Assembly (NCBI GenBank): GCA_017538775.1
Contig: JAFYIF010000126.1
Location: 1 to 7,638 of the forward strand
Reading direction: 5' to 3'
From: Oscillospiraceae bacterium
GTDB lineage: Bacteria; Bacillota; Clostridia; Oscillospirales; Oscillospiraceae
Length of the DNA stretch: 7,638 nt
Position 1 is the first letter of the stretch. Each line of letters opens with the position of its first letter. Made by a program: the position numbers and the translations under genes. This document shows, piece after piece, positions 1-5,805 of this stretch. The notes under the pieces are model-generated. The model saw only the letters and a list, made by a program, of their open reading frames with translations. It did no database searches and had not been told where the DNA came from.

Positions 1-37
1 CTCCTATCATGGTGGGGAAACGAAGGGAGGCGCGGAC

Positions 38-997
38 ATGAAGGAACTGCGCATCGGGGCCAACGACGCGCTTCAGCGGCTGGACCGCTTTGTGGGCAAG
101 GCCGTGCCCCTGCTGCCGGAGTCGCTGCTGCAAAAGTACATCCGCCTCAAGCGCATCAAGGTCAACGGGCGCGGGGCGAAGCGGGACACGCGGCTGAACG
201 CCGGGGACTGCGTGCAGCTTTACATCAACGACGAGTTTTTTGAGGCCCCCCGGGAGGAGAACAGCTATCTCAAGATCGCCGCGCCGAAGCTGGACCTCGT
301 GTATGAGGACGAAAACATCCTGCTGGCGGACAAGAAGCCCGGCGTGCTCTGCCACAGTGCGGGCAAGTGGGACTACAACACCCTGATCGCAAACATCCAG
401 GCATACGCCTATCAGAAGGGGGAGTGGCGGCCCCGGGAGGAACACGCCTTTGCCCCGGCTCTCTGCAACCGCATCGACCGGAACACCGGCGGCATCGTCA
501 TCGCCGCGAAGAACGCCGAGGCCCTGCGCATTCTGAATGAAAAGATCCGGGACCGGGAGATCGAAAAGCGCTATCTCTGCGTGGTCCACGGGCGGCCCAA
601 GCCCCCGGCGGGGCGGCTGGAGGGCTATCTCTTCAAGGACGCCAAACGCAACCAGGTCTATGTCCGCCCCCGCCCGGAGCCGGGGGCGCGCAGCGCCGTC
701 ACCGACTACCGGACGCTGCAGAGCCGGGGCGGGCTGAGCCTGGTGGAGTGTACGCTCCTGACCGGGCGGACCCACCAGATCCGCGCCCAGATGGCCCATG
801 CGGGCTGGCCGCTGCTGGGGGACGGGAAATACGGCAGCGAGCGCCAGAACCGCCGCTACGACGAGACCGGCGGTCAGGCGCTCTACTCCTACTATCTCCG
901 CTTCGACTTCCCCAGCGACGCCGGGGCATTGAACTACCTCCGGGGCCGGGAGTTCCGGGTGGAGGACATCGGCTTTGTGAAAAAGTATTTCGGATGA
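38..997 (+). CDS. RluA-family RNA pseudouridine synthase
   Basis: This 319-residue protein should isomerise specific uridines in rRNA or tRNA to pseudouridine in the cytoplasm. An S4-like RNA-binding segment lies at about residues 10-65 (LQKYIRLKRIKVNG near 31-44). The catalytic domain covers about 85-315. The catalytic aspartate motif is NRIDRNTGG, with Asp147, where the family usually reads HRLDxxTSG. The second hallmark, GRTHQIRAQMAHAGWPLLGD, sits at about 243-262. Length and domain order are normal for RluC/RluD-type enzymes. The start is chosen because AAGGGAGG at 23-30 lies 7 bases before the ATG. A TATCAT box at 5-10 could be a -10 element, but its -35 would be outside the window. The gene ends 7 bases before the converging stop of the next gene, with no visible terminator. 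The family is certain from the motifs; the exact target uridine cannot be read from sequence. Confidence 0.95.
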   Translation: MKELRIGANDALQRLDRFVGKAVPLLPESLLQKYIRLKRIKVNGRGAKRDTRLNAGDCVQLYINDEFFEAPREENSYLKIAAPKLDLVYEDENILLADKKPGVLCHSAGKWDYNTLIANIQAYAYQKGEWRPREEHAFAPALCNRIDRNTGGIVIAAKNAEALRILNEKIRDREIEKRYLCVVHGRPKPPAGRLEGYLFKDAKRNQVYVRPRPEPGARSAVTDYRTLQSRGGLSLVECTLLTGRTHQIRAQMAHAGWPLLGDGKYGSERQNRRYDETGGQALYSYYLRFDFPSDAGALNYLRGREFRVEDIGFVKKYFG

Positions 998-1004
998 ACC
1001 TGCC

Positions 1005-1838
1005 TCACTCCGGCTTCGCCACCATCCAGACCGGCTGTTTGCGGTCGGTGTGGTCCCGCTCCAGCATCCCGCGGTGGGAGAGGAAGTTCTCGTCGTCCAT
1101 GAACTTGGCCCCCAGCGGGCAGAGGCGGATGCAGGCGTGACATTTGATGCAGATGCCCGGGGTCTCGGCCACGTTGTCGGGGTTGATGGAGCCCACGGGG
1201 CAGAGTTTCACGCAGGCGCCGCAGCGGTTGCAGCGCTCCATGTCCGTGTTGGGCTTGGCCGGGAGGAAGGCCTTGGGCTTGCCGTCCAGACCCAGGGGGA
1301 CATAGTAGGGGGCTTTCGCGTCGCCGGGGACCTCCAGCGTGACGGGGCCGCCGTCCCAGCTTTTGAGGAAGTCCAGCGTGGCCTCCCCCAGGGCGGCGAT
1401 CTCGGCCCAGTCCTCCGCGTCGGGACGGCCCGCGCCGATGGCCGGGGAAAAGGCGTGTTCCGCAACGAAGGCGCCGCCGGAGATGGGGCGGAAGCCGTCG
1501 GCGGACAGGGTGACGTTCAGCTCCGCCAGGGAGTTCTGGAAGGCCCGGTTGCCGAAGCTGACCACCGCCACGGCAGGGGCGCCGTTGCCCACGAAGCCGG
1601 ACTGCATGTAGGGCAGGAGCTTGTTGGGCAGCTTGCCTGCGTAGGTGGGCAGCACGAAAACCACCAGGTCCGTCTCCTGGAATTCATACTTCCCCTCCCG
1701 CGCCCGGGGAGGGGTGATGTCGATCAGCTTTTTCGGCGCGCCCAGGGCGGCGGCCAGCTGGGTGCTGAGCTTCGCGGCGATTTTCCGGTTGTTGCCGGTG
1801 GGGCTGAAATAGACAGCGCAGACCCGTTCGATCTTCAT
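1005..1838 (-). CDS. EFR1-type flavodoxin / 2[4Fe-4S] ferredoxin fusion protein
   Basis: This 277-residue cytoplasmic redox protein should bind FMN and two iron-sulfur clusters and shuttle electrons; its partners cannot be told. The N-terminal flavodoxin-like domain (about 1-165) has the phosphate-binding loop SPTGNNRKIA at 12-21, the segment LVVFVLPTYAGKLP at about 58-71 and VSFGNRAF near 93-100. The C-terminal domain has two CxxCxxCxxxCP motifs: CNRCGACVKLCP (Cys203, 206, 209, 213) and CIKCHACIRLCP (Cys230, 233, 236, 240). This order matches the Clostridia family called EFR1 ferrodoxin. The reading frame stays open upstream as far as 2075, but the start at 1838 is preferred. AGGAGA (1845-1850) lies 6 bases before it, the flavodoxin fold begins right there (MKIERVCAVYF), and a promoter at 1875-1903 would start transcription inside any longer version. 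It is probably a single-gene transcript. Confidence 0.93.
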   Translation of the reverse strand: MKIERVCAVYFSPTGNNRKIAAKLSTQLAAALGAPKKLIDITPPRAREGKYEFQETDLVVFVLPTYAGKLPNKLLPYMQSGFVGNGAPAVAVVSFGNRAFQNSLAELNVTLSADGFRPISGGAFVAEHAFSPAIGAGRPDAEDWAEIAALGEATLDFLKSWDGGPVTLEVPGDAKAPYYVPLGLDGKPKAFLPAKPNTDMERCNRCGACVKLCPVGSINPDNVAETPGICIKCHACIRLCPLGAKFMDDENFLSHRGMLERDHTDRKQPVWMVAKPE

Positions 1839-1874
1839 GGTACGTCTCCTTTTTTGAAGGTTTTGTTTGGGTCG

Positions 1875-1903
1875 ATTATATCGGATTTTTGTGAAAAACG
1901 CAA
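1875..1903 (-). promoter_or_regulatory. Sigma-A type promoter for the flavodoxin/ferredoxin gene
   Basis: Reading the minus strand, a -35 box TTGCGT (1898-1903) is followed by a 17-base spacer and a perfect -10 box TATAAT (1875-1880). Transcription would start near 1868, about 30 bases before the ATG at 1838. The same TTGCG-type -35 occurs in the htpG and metQ promoters of this window. Confidence 0.75.
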
Positions 1904-1953
1904 GAAGAAACAGTCTCATTTCTCCTGTATTTATGTGAATTGTCCGGAATGCA

Positions 1954-2184
1954 TCAGAAAGAGACCGTTTCCACACACCAAAGGATGAATTCCTCGACCG
2001 TGGGTTCTGCGCCGGTGTATGAAAAGCTTCTCCACCGGGCCTGAACGTCCGGGTCCTGGCTGGCTCTTCCGGCATCCATGGCTTTTTTCATCTCCGCCCG
2101 GACCGCTTTCTCCGGGACTTTGCATTCACGGGCGATCTGCGCGATCACGCTTGCCGCGTGTTCCAGTTCGTTTCTGGTATACAT
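1954..2184 (-). CDS. Small helical protein resembling the Spo0A C-terminal-type family
   Basis: This is a 76-residue, probably cytoplasmic protein with no signal peptide or membrane segment. It starts with MYTRNELEHAASVIAQIARE, a likely helix. A segment typical of short Clostridia proteins follows: VPEKAVRAEMKKAMDAG (about 23-39), then DPDVQARW (about 44-51) and PTVEEFI (about 61-67). From memory, this 'R.EM..AMD..., DP.VQ..W, PT.EEFI' layout is what annotation pipelines label as a Spo0A C-terminal-domain-like small protein. No function is demonstrated by that, and the protein lacks the rest of Spo0A. The start is well supported by AGGAGG at 2193-2198, 8 bases upstream of the ATG. The gene follows the XRE regulator in the same direction but is separated from it by a strong terminator, so it needs its own promoter, which is weak or unclear. 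Base composition is lower in GC than the flanking housekeeping genes. Confidence 0.82.
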   Translation of the reverse strand: MYTRNELEHAASVIAQIARECKVPEKAVRAEMKKAMDAGRASQDPDVQARWRSFSYTGAEPTVEEFILWCVETVSF

Positions 2185-2257
2185 TCTGTCAACCTCCTGA
2201 TCCGACGGCTTTCCGGCTGTGTTTTGTATTCTTTTGGTTTGTTGTCTTCCTTTTAGC

Positions 2258-2270
2258 TATACCAAGTATA
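2258..2270. promoter_or_regulatory. 13-bp palindrome in the presumed promoter region of the small gene
   Basis: TATAC-CAA-GTATA is a perfect dyad with 5-base arms. On the minus strand it contains TATACT (2265-2270) and an extended -10-like TGG-TATAGC (2256-2264 region), about 75 bases before the ATG at 2184. No convincing -35 is present at 16-18 bases; TCGACA at 2292-2297 is 21 bases away. It could be the -10 region of this gene, an operator, or chance. Confidence 0.3.
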
Positions 2271-2314
2271 ACCTGGAACCGCGTCGGAATCTGTCGAAGG
2301 CTGTCATAGATACG

Positions 2315-2345
2315 AAAAAAACCTGTGCCGGATACCCGGCACAGG
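2315..2345 (-). terminator. Intrinsic terminator of the XRE regulator gene
   Basis: On the minus strand a perfect 10-bp stem, CCTGTGCCGG pairing with CCGGCACAGG (2336-2345 with 2322-2331) around a 4-base loop, is followed at once by seven T residues (2321-2315). It lies 11 bases after the stop of the gene at 2357-2680 and should end its transcript before the small gene downstream. Confidence 0.95.
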
Positions 2346-2356
2346 GACCGCGCTTT

Positions 2357-2680
2357 TCAGTTTTCTTCATCGATCATGATCTCCAGCATCCGAAGGATCT
2401 TACGCTGCGCTTCGGCGGGGAGGGCCTGGAGTCTGCCGGAGATTTTTCCGCTTTCCTGCGCTGTGGTCACGTCCAGCACATCCGTCAGCAGACTGTTGGC
2501 GTCGCAGTTCAGAGCATTTGCGATAGCGACAAAGGTATTGAGCTTTGGCGTTTTGAAGCCGCACTCGATGTTGCTGATGTACTTGGTAGACATATCCAGC
2601 AGTTGGGAAAGCTCCGCCTGCGTGAGTCCGCGTGCTTTCCGCGCCTCCTGGATCCGTCTGCCCACCTTCTGCGCGTCCAC
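2357..2680 (-). CDS. XRE-family helix-turn-helix transcriptional regulator
   Basis: This is a 107-residue DNA-binding protein when counted from the GTG at 2680. The HTH_3 (Cro/C1-type) domain spans about residues 6-65. It includes QAELSQLLDMSTKYISNIE, the two core helices, then GFKTPKLNTFVAIANALNCD. The remaining 40 residues (RLQALPAEAQRKILRMLEIM) look like a short helical tail, perhaps for dimerisation. Start choice: AGGAGG (2687-2692) directly abuts the ATG at 2686, leaving no spacing, but sits 6 bases before the GTG at 2680, so GTG is favoured. The ATG adds only two residues. The frame is open to an ATG at 2782, but that extension lacks a good ribosome site and crosses the promoter and palindrome. 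It has its own terminator, so it is probably monocistronic and self-regulated. Targets are unknown; it is the sort of regulator common in accessory regions. Confidence 0.9.
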   Translation of the reverse strand: MDAQKVGRRIQEARKARGLTQAELSQLLDMSTKYISNIECGFKTPKLNTFVAIANALNCDANSLLTDVLDVTTAQESGKISGRLQALPAEAQRKILRMLEIMIDEEN

Positions 2681-2690
2681 AGGCATCCTC

Positions 2691-2716
2691 CTAACAGGCA
2701 GTAATCTGTCTGTTAG
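2691..2716. promoter_or_regulatory. 26-bp palindromic operator candidate at the XRE regulator promoter
   Basis: CTAACAGGCA (2691-2700) and TGTCTGTTAG (2707-2716) are inverted copies matching at 9 of 10 positions around a 6-base centre. The dyad touches the -10 box on one side (2715-2720) and the AGGAGG ribosome site on the other (2687-2692), covering the expected transcription start. XRE-family repressors commonly bind such sites in their own promoters, so autorepression is the natural reading, though binding is inferred. Confidence 0.55.
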
Positions 2717-2743
2717 TATACTTGCCGGAGCGCCTCGGGAAAA
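2715..2743 (-). promoter_or_regulatory. Probable promoter of the XRE regulator gene
   Basis: The minus strand carries TATACT (2715-2720), one mismatch from the -10 consensus. At a 17-base spacing it has a poor -35, TTTTCC (2738-2743). The predicted start is near 2708, giving a leader of about 25-30 bases. The weak -35 makes this a moderate call. Confidence 0.45.
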
Positions 2744-2761
2744 TCCACCGACTGAAAGATG

Positions 2762-2778
2762 TATTTCTTTTAGAAATA
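2762..2778. repeat. AT-rich 17-bp perfect dyad upstream of the XRE gene
   Basis: TATTTCT-TTT-AGAAATA has perfect 7-base arms around a 3-base centre. It lies about 55-70 bases upstream of the predicted start of the XRE regulator transcript. It could be a second regulator site or an A/T-rich promoter-boosting element. No partner copy was found in the window. Confidence 0.3.
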
Positions 2779-2834
2779 TCATTTTGCGCTTTCTGCGGGC
2801 AGCGGGCGCGGGTTCAGACGGCGATGTGCGGAAA

Positions 2835-2867
2835 ATGAGTCAAAAAGAACCGTCCCTGATGACTCAT
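2835..2867. repeat. REP/MITE-like inverted repeat upstream of htpG
   Basis: ATGAGTCA (2835-2842) and TGACTCAT (2860-2867) are perfect 8-base inverted arms around a 17-base centre. Read on the minus strand, the centre contains CAGGGACGGTTCTTTTTGAC. From memory, GGGACGGTTCTTTTTGAC-type hairpins are dispersed, repetitive elements in many Clostridia and related Firmicutes, possibly moved by RayT/Y1-type transposases. Only one copy is visible here and no transposase is present. The right arm ends 2 bases before the htpG -35 box, so it could equally act as a promoter-proximal regulatory site. Confidence 0.5.
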
Positions 2868-2869
2868 AC

Positions 2870-2897
2870 TTGCGTTTTTCTTCTAGGATGCTATAAT
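2870..2897 (+). promoter_or_regulatory. Sigma-A type promoter of htpG
   Basis: TTGCGT (2870-2875), a 16-base spacer and a perfect TATAAT (2892-2897) preceded by TGC (2889-2891) form an extended -10 promoter. Transcription would start near 2904, leaving a leader of about 34 bases. No CIRCE (HrcA) or CtsR operator is seen around it. Confidence 0.8.
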
Positions 2898-2937
2898 ACG
2901 AAAGCATGAAAACATTGCCAAGGGAGGCACGAAGCAC

Positions 2938-4824
2938 ATGAGCGAAAAGAAGCAGTTTCAGGCGGAGAGTCGGCGGCTGCTGGATCTGATGATCCACTCC
3001 ATCTACACGCACAAGGAGATCTTCCTGCGGGAGCTGATCTCCAACGCGTCCGACGCCATTGACAAGCTGTCCTATCTCAGCCTGACCGACGAGCATGTGG
3101 GCCTGAGCCGGGAGGACTTTGAGATCCGTCTGGCGGTGGACAAGGAGGCCCGGACCCTGACGGTCAGCGACAACGGCATCGGCATGGACGCTGCGGAGCT
3201 GGAGCACAACCTGGGCGTCATCGCCGACAGCGGGACCCTGCGCTTCCGCCAGCAGCTGGAGGAGGGCAAGAGCGAGACCGAGGTGATCGGGCAGTTCGGT
3301 GTGGGCTTTTACAGCGCCTTTATGGTCAGCGACCACATCACGGTCCTCAGCCGCAAGTACGGCGCGGAGGCAGCCTGGCGCTGGGACAGCGACGGCGTGG
3401 ACGGCTACACCGTGGAACCGGCCCAGCGGGAGACCGTGGGCACCGACGTGATTTTGCACATCAAGCCGGACAGCGAGGACGAGCCGGACGAGTACAGCCG
3501 CTATCTGCGGGAATTTGACCTGCGGGGCCTGGTGCGGAAGTACAGCGACTATATCCGCTTCCCCATCCGCATGGAGGTCACCCGCTCCCGCCGGGTGGAG
3601 GGCAGCCCCGACGACAAGCCGGAGTATCACGACGTGCAGGAGATCGAGACCATGAACAGCATGGTCCCCCTCTGGCAGCGCCGGAAGAGCGAGGTCACGA
3701 AGGAGGAATATGACGAGTTCTTTGAGACCAACTTCGGCGAATATGCCCCGCCCCAGAGCGTCATCACCGTCTCCGCCGAGGGGGCTGTCACTTACAAGGC
3801 CCTGCTGTTCATCCCCTCCGCCCGGCCCGGCAAGTGGGGCACCGAGGACTTCCAGCCCGGGCTGGAGCTGTACAGCGCCGGGGTGATGATCATGGACAAG
3901 TGCGCCGACCTGCTGCCCGACCAGTTCAGCTTCGTGCGCGGCGTGGTGGAGAGCCCCGACCTGAACCTGAACATCTCCCGGGAACTGCTGCAGCACGACC
4001 GGCAGCTCAAGATCATCTCCTCCAACCTGGAGAAAAAGATCAAGGGCGAGCTGGAGCGGATGCTGCGGGACCAGCGGGACGAGTATGAGAAGTTCTGGAA
4101 GAACTTCGGCGTCCAGCTCAAGGTGGCGGCCCTGGACCGCTACGGCGCGAAGAAGGAGGCGCTGCAGGACCTGCTGCTGTTCTACTCCTCTACCGAGCAG
4201 AAGATGACGACCCTGGCGGAGTACGTCGCCCGGATGCAGCCGGAACAGAAGTATATCTACTACGCCACCGGCGACAAGCTGGAGACCATCGACCACATGC
4301 CCCAGACCGAGCTGCTGCGGGAGCGGCAGATGGAGATCCTCTACTTCACCGACAGCGTGGACGACTTCCTGGCGGAGATGTTCCACGACTACAAGGACAA
4401 GCCCTTCCGCTCCGCCCTGGACGGGGACCTGGAGTTGGAGGAAGCCAAACCCGAGGAGAGCGAGGCCCATCAGGAGGCCTTCCAGTTCCTCAAGGACTAT
4501 CTGGGCGAGCGGGTGAACGAGGTGAAGGCCTCCGCCCGGCTCAAGACCCACCCGGTCTGCCTCAGCAGCGGCCAGGGCCTGAGCTTCGAGATGGAGAAAT
4601 ACTTCAACGCCGTGCAGCCGGACATGGGCATGAAGGCCCGGCGCATCCTGGAGGTGAACACCGCCCACCCGGCCTTCCTCCGCTTCGAGGCCGCCCGCAT
4701 CACCGACCCGGAGAAGGCGAAGAAGTACGCGGAAATTCTTTACAACCAGGCCCTGCTCATCGCCGGGCTGCCGGTGGAGGACCCCACGGCGTATACCGAC
4801 CTGCTGGTGTCCCTCTGGGAATAA
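2938..4824 (+). CDS. htpG: Molecular chaperone HtpG (bacterial Hsp90)
   Basis: This 628-residue cytosolic, ATP-dependent homodimeric chaperone helps remodel late folding intermediates with DnaK in well-studied bacteria. The N-terminal ATPase domain (about 1-220) has ELISNASDAIDKL at 32-44 (Glu32 catalytic, Asn36 nucleotide contact), DNGIGM at 78-83, GVIADSGT at 93-100 and the lid/glycine motif QFGVGFYSAF at 119-128. The middle domain (about 235-500) has LWQRRKSEVTKEEYDEFF near 245-262 and VVESPDLNLNISRELLQ near 336-352, with the conserved phosphate-contacting arginine at 348. The C-terminal dimerisation domain runs to the end, including RILEVNTAHPAF. Length matches the family (about 610-630). 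The start is supported by GGGAGG at 2922-2927, 10 bases upstream. No dnaK, groEL or heat-shock repressor gene lies nearby. No clear terminator follows, so some read-through into metQ is possible. Confidence 0.98.
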   Translation: MSEKKQFQAESRRLLDLMIHSIYTHKEIFLRELISNASDAIDKLSYLSLTDEHVGLSREDFEIRLAVDKEARTLTVSDNGIGMDAAELEHNLGVIADSGTLRFRQQLEEGKSETEVIGQFGVGFYSAFMVSDHITVLSRKYGAEAAWRWDSDGVDGYTVEPAQRETVGTDVILHIKPDSEDEPDEYSRYLREFDLRGLVRKYSDYIRFPIRMEVTRSRRVEGSPDDKPEYHDVQEIETMNSMVPLWQRRKSEVTKEEYDEFFETNFGEYAPPQSVITVSAEGAVTYKALLFIPSARPGKWGTEDFQPGLELYSAGVMIMDKCADLLPDQFSFVRGVVESPDLNLNISRELLQHDRQLKIISSNLEKKIKGELERMLRDQRDEYEKFWKNFGVQLKVAALDRYGAKKEALQDLLLFYSSTEQKMTTLAEYVARMQPEQKYIYYATGDKLETIDHMPQTELLRERQMEILYFTDSVDDFLAEMFHDYKDKPFRSALDGDLELEEAKPEESEAHQEAFQFLKDYLGERVNEVKASARLKTHPVCLSSGQGLSFEMEKYFNAVQPDMGMKARRILEVNTAHPAFLRFEAARITDPEKAKKYAEILYNQALLIAGLPVEDPTAYTDLLVSLWE

Positions 4825-4836
4825 GAGAAATCCCCC

Positions 4837-4865
4837 TTGCGCCAGGACGCGCCCGGCGCTATAAT
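4837..4865 (+). promoter_or_regulatory. Sigma-A type promoter of the metQNI operon
   Basis: TTGCGC (4837-4842), a 17-base spacer and a perfect TATAAT (4860-4865) lie just after the htpG stop (4824). The start would be near 4872, giving a leader of about 53 bases. That is far too short for a SAM riboswitch or T-box. Confidence 0.8.
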
Positions 4866-4883
4866 GAGAGAAAACCGGGCGCG
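4848..4883. promoter_or_regulatory. Inverted repeat bracketing the metQ -10 box
   Basis: CGCGCCCGG (4848-4856) and CCGGGCGCG (4875-4883) are perfect 9-base inverted arms with 18 bases between them. The intervening bases hold the TATAAT box and the predicted start. It may be an operator for a repressor, a hairpin in transcripts reading through from htpG, or a chance product of GC-rich DNA. The right arm can also pair locally with CCCGG at 4885-4889 at the 5' end of the metQ mRNA. Confidence 0.4.
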
Positions 4884-4924
4884 CCCCGGGCAAAACGAAC
4901 ACAAAACAGAAAGGAACTGTCGAG

Positions 4925-5785
4925 ATGAAAAACAGAAAGCTGCTGTCCACCCTCTGCGTGCTGGCGCTGCTGCTGGCCCTGGGCCTGTCTCTGGCCGCCT
5001 GCGGCGAGAGCAAGGGCGGTGTGACCATCGCCATCCCCAACGACACCACCAACGAGGCCCGGGCCCTGCTGCTGCTGGAGCGGCTGGGCTACATCACCCT
5101 CAAGGAGGGCGCGGGCATCACCGCCACGCCCCTGGACATCGCCAGCAATCCCAAGAACATCACCTTCAACGAGGTGGAGGCCGCCCAGCTCCCCAACGTC
5201 CTGAAGGACGTGGACTACGCGGTCATCAACTCCAACTACGCCCTGGACGGCGGCCTGAACCCCACCCGGGACGCCCTGGGCATGGAGGGCTCCGGCTCCT
5301 ACTATGCCAACATCCTGGCGGTGAAGGAAGGCCGGGAGTCCGATCCTCTGGTCCTGGCCCTGGTGGCCGCGCTGGAGAGTCAGCAGGTGGCGGAGTTCAT
5401 CGCGCAGCGCTATGACGGCGCGGTGGTCTCCACCGTGGACGCGCCCACCGACGGCTACGACCCCGAGCTGGACTACGAGGCCCTGGCCGGACAGTCCATC
5501 TCCGTGGCCGCCTCCCCCACCCCCCACGCCGAGATCCTGGCCATCGCCCGGGACATCCTGGCCGAGAAGGGCATTGAGCTGACGGTCCTGGAGTTCACCG
5601 ACTATGTCCAGCCCAACAACGTGGTGGACAGCGGCGAGGTGGACGCCAACTACTTCCAGCATGTCCCCTATCTGGACGACTTCAACGCCGAGAACGGCAC
5701 CCATGTGGTCTCCGTGGCCGCCATCCACGTGGAGCCCATGGGCTTCTACGGCGGCAGACAGAGCACGCTGGACGCTTTGAAATAA
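4925..5785 (+). CDS. metQ: MetQ/NlpA-family substrate-binding lipoprotein, circularly permuted
   Basis: This 286-residue membrane-anchored receptor probably captures methionine (D or L) or a related amino acid for the MetNI transporter encoded next. The signal peptide has K-rich and hydrophobic parts (1-22) and a lipobox LAAC with lipidated Cys26. The mature order is unusual. Residues 32-170 match the second half of ordinary MetQ proteins: VTIAIPNDTTNEARAL at 33-48, NPKNITFNEVEAAQLP at about 75-90, AVINSNYAL at 99-107, YYANILAVKEG at 126-136 and YDGAVV at 163-168. After a linker of about 20 residues, 191-286 match the first half: SPTPHAEIL at 197-205, FTDYVQPN at 224-231, DANYFQHVPYL at 240-250 and HVEPMGFY at 268-275. 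The chain stops after TLDALK, where a canonical MetQ would continue into the IPND half. Every motif is present once. AAAGGA at 4910-4915 supports the start. Family membership is certain; the ligand is inferred from metN and metI. Confidence 0.93.
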   Translation: MKNRKLLSTLCVLALLLALGLSLAACGESKGGVTIAIPNDTTNEARALLLLERLGYITLKEGAGITATPLDIASNPKNITFNEVEAAQLPNVLKDVDYAVINSNYALDGGLNPTRDALGMEGSGSYYANILAVKEGRESDPLVLALVAALESQQVAEFIAQRYDGAVVSTVDAPTDGYDPELDYEALAGQSISVAASPTPHAEILAIARDILAEKGIELTVLEFTDYVQPNNVVDSGEVDANYFQHVPYLDDFNAENGTHVVSVAAIHVEPMGFYGGRQSTLDALK

Positions 5786-5805
5786 CAAACCAGAAGAACG
5801 CAAGT

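Noticed and set aside
998..1004. Shared terminator between the converging genes at 997 and 1005
   Set aside because: Only 7 bases separate the stops and no stem followed by a T run was found at the junction.
1904..1953. Terminator after the small gene on the minus strand
   Set aside because: The only pairing seen is a 4-base ACAG/CTGT stem, too weak to call although T-rich sequence follows.
1050..1988. 312-codon plus-strand open frame opposite the flavodoxin/ferredoxin gene
   Set aside because: Antisense to a gene with two perfect 4Fe-4S motifs, a flavodoxin loop, a promoter and a ribosome site. The frame itself has no recognisable domain.
2868..2937. CIRCE or CtsR heat-shock operator at htpG
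   Set aside because: Neither the TTAGCACTC/GAGTGCTAA dyad nor a GGTCAAA tandem is present.
4825..4924. SAM riboswitch or T-box leader upstream of metQ
   Set aside because: Only 100 bases separate htpG and metQ and the predicted leader is about 53 bases, too short for either; none of their conserved elements is visible.
2779..5052. Very long open frame on the minus strand opposite htpG
   Set aside because: It is antisense to a certain htpG gene. Its translation is low-complexity (runs of leucine, valine, histidine and glycine), as expected from the mirrored codon bias of GC-rich DNA.
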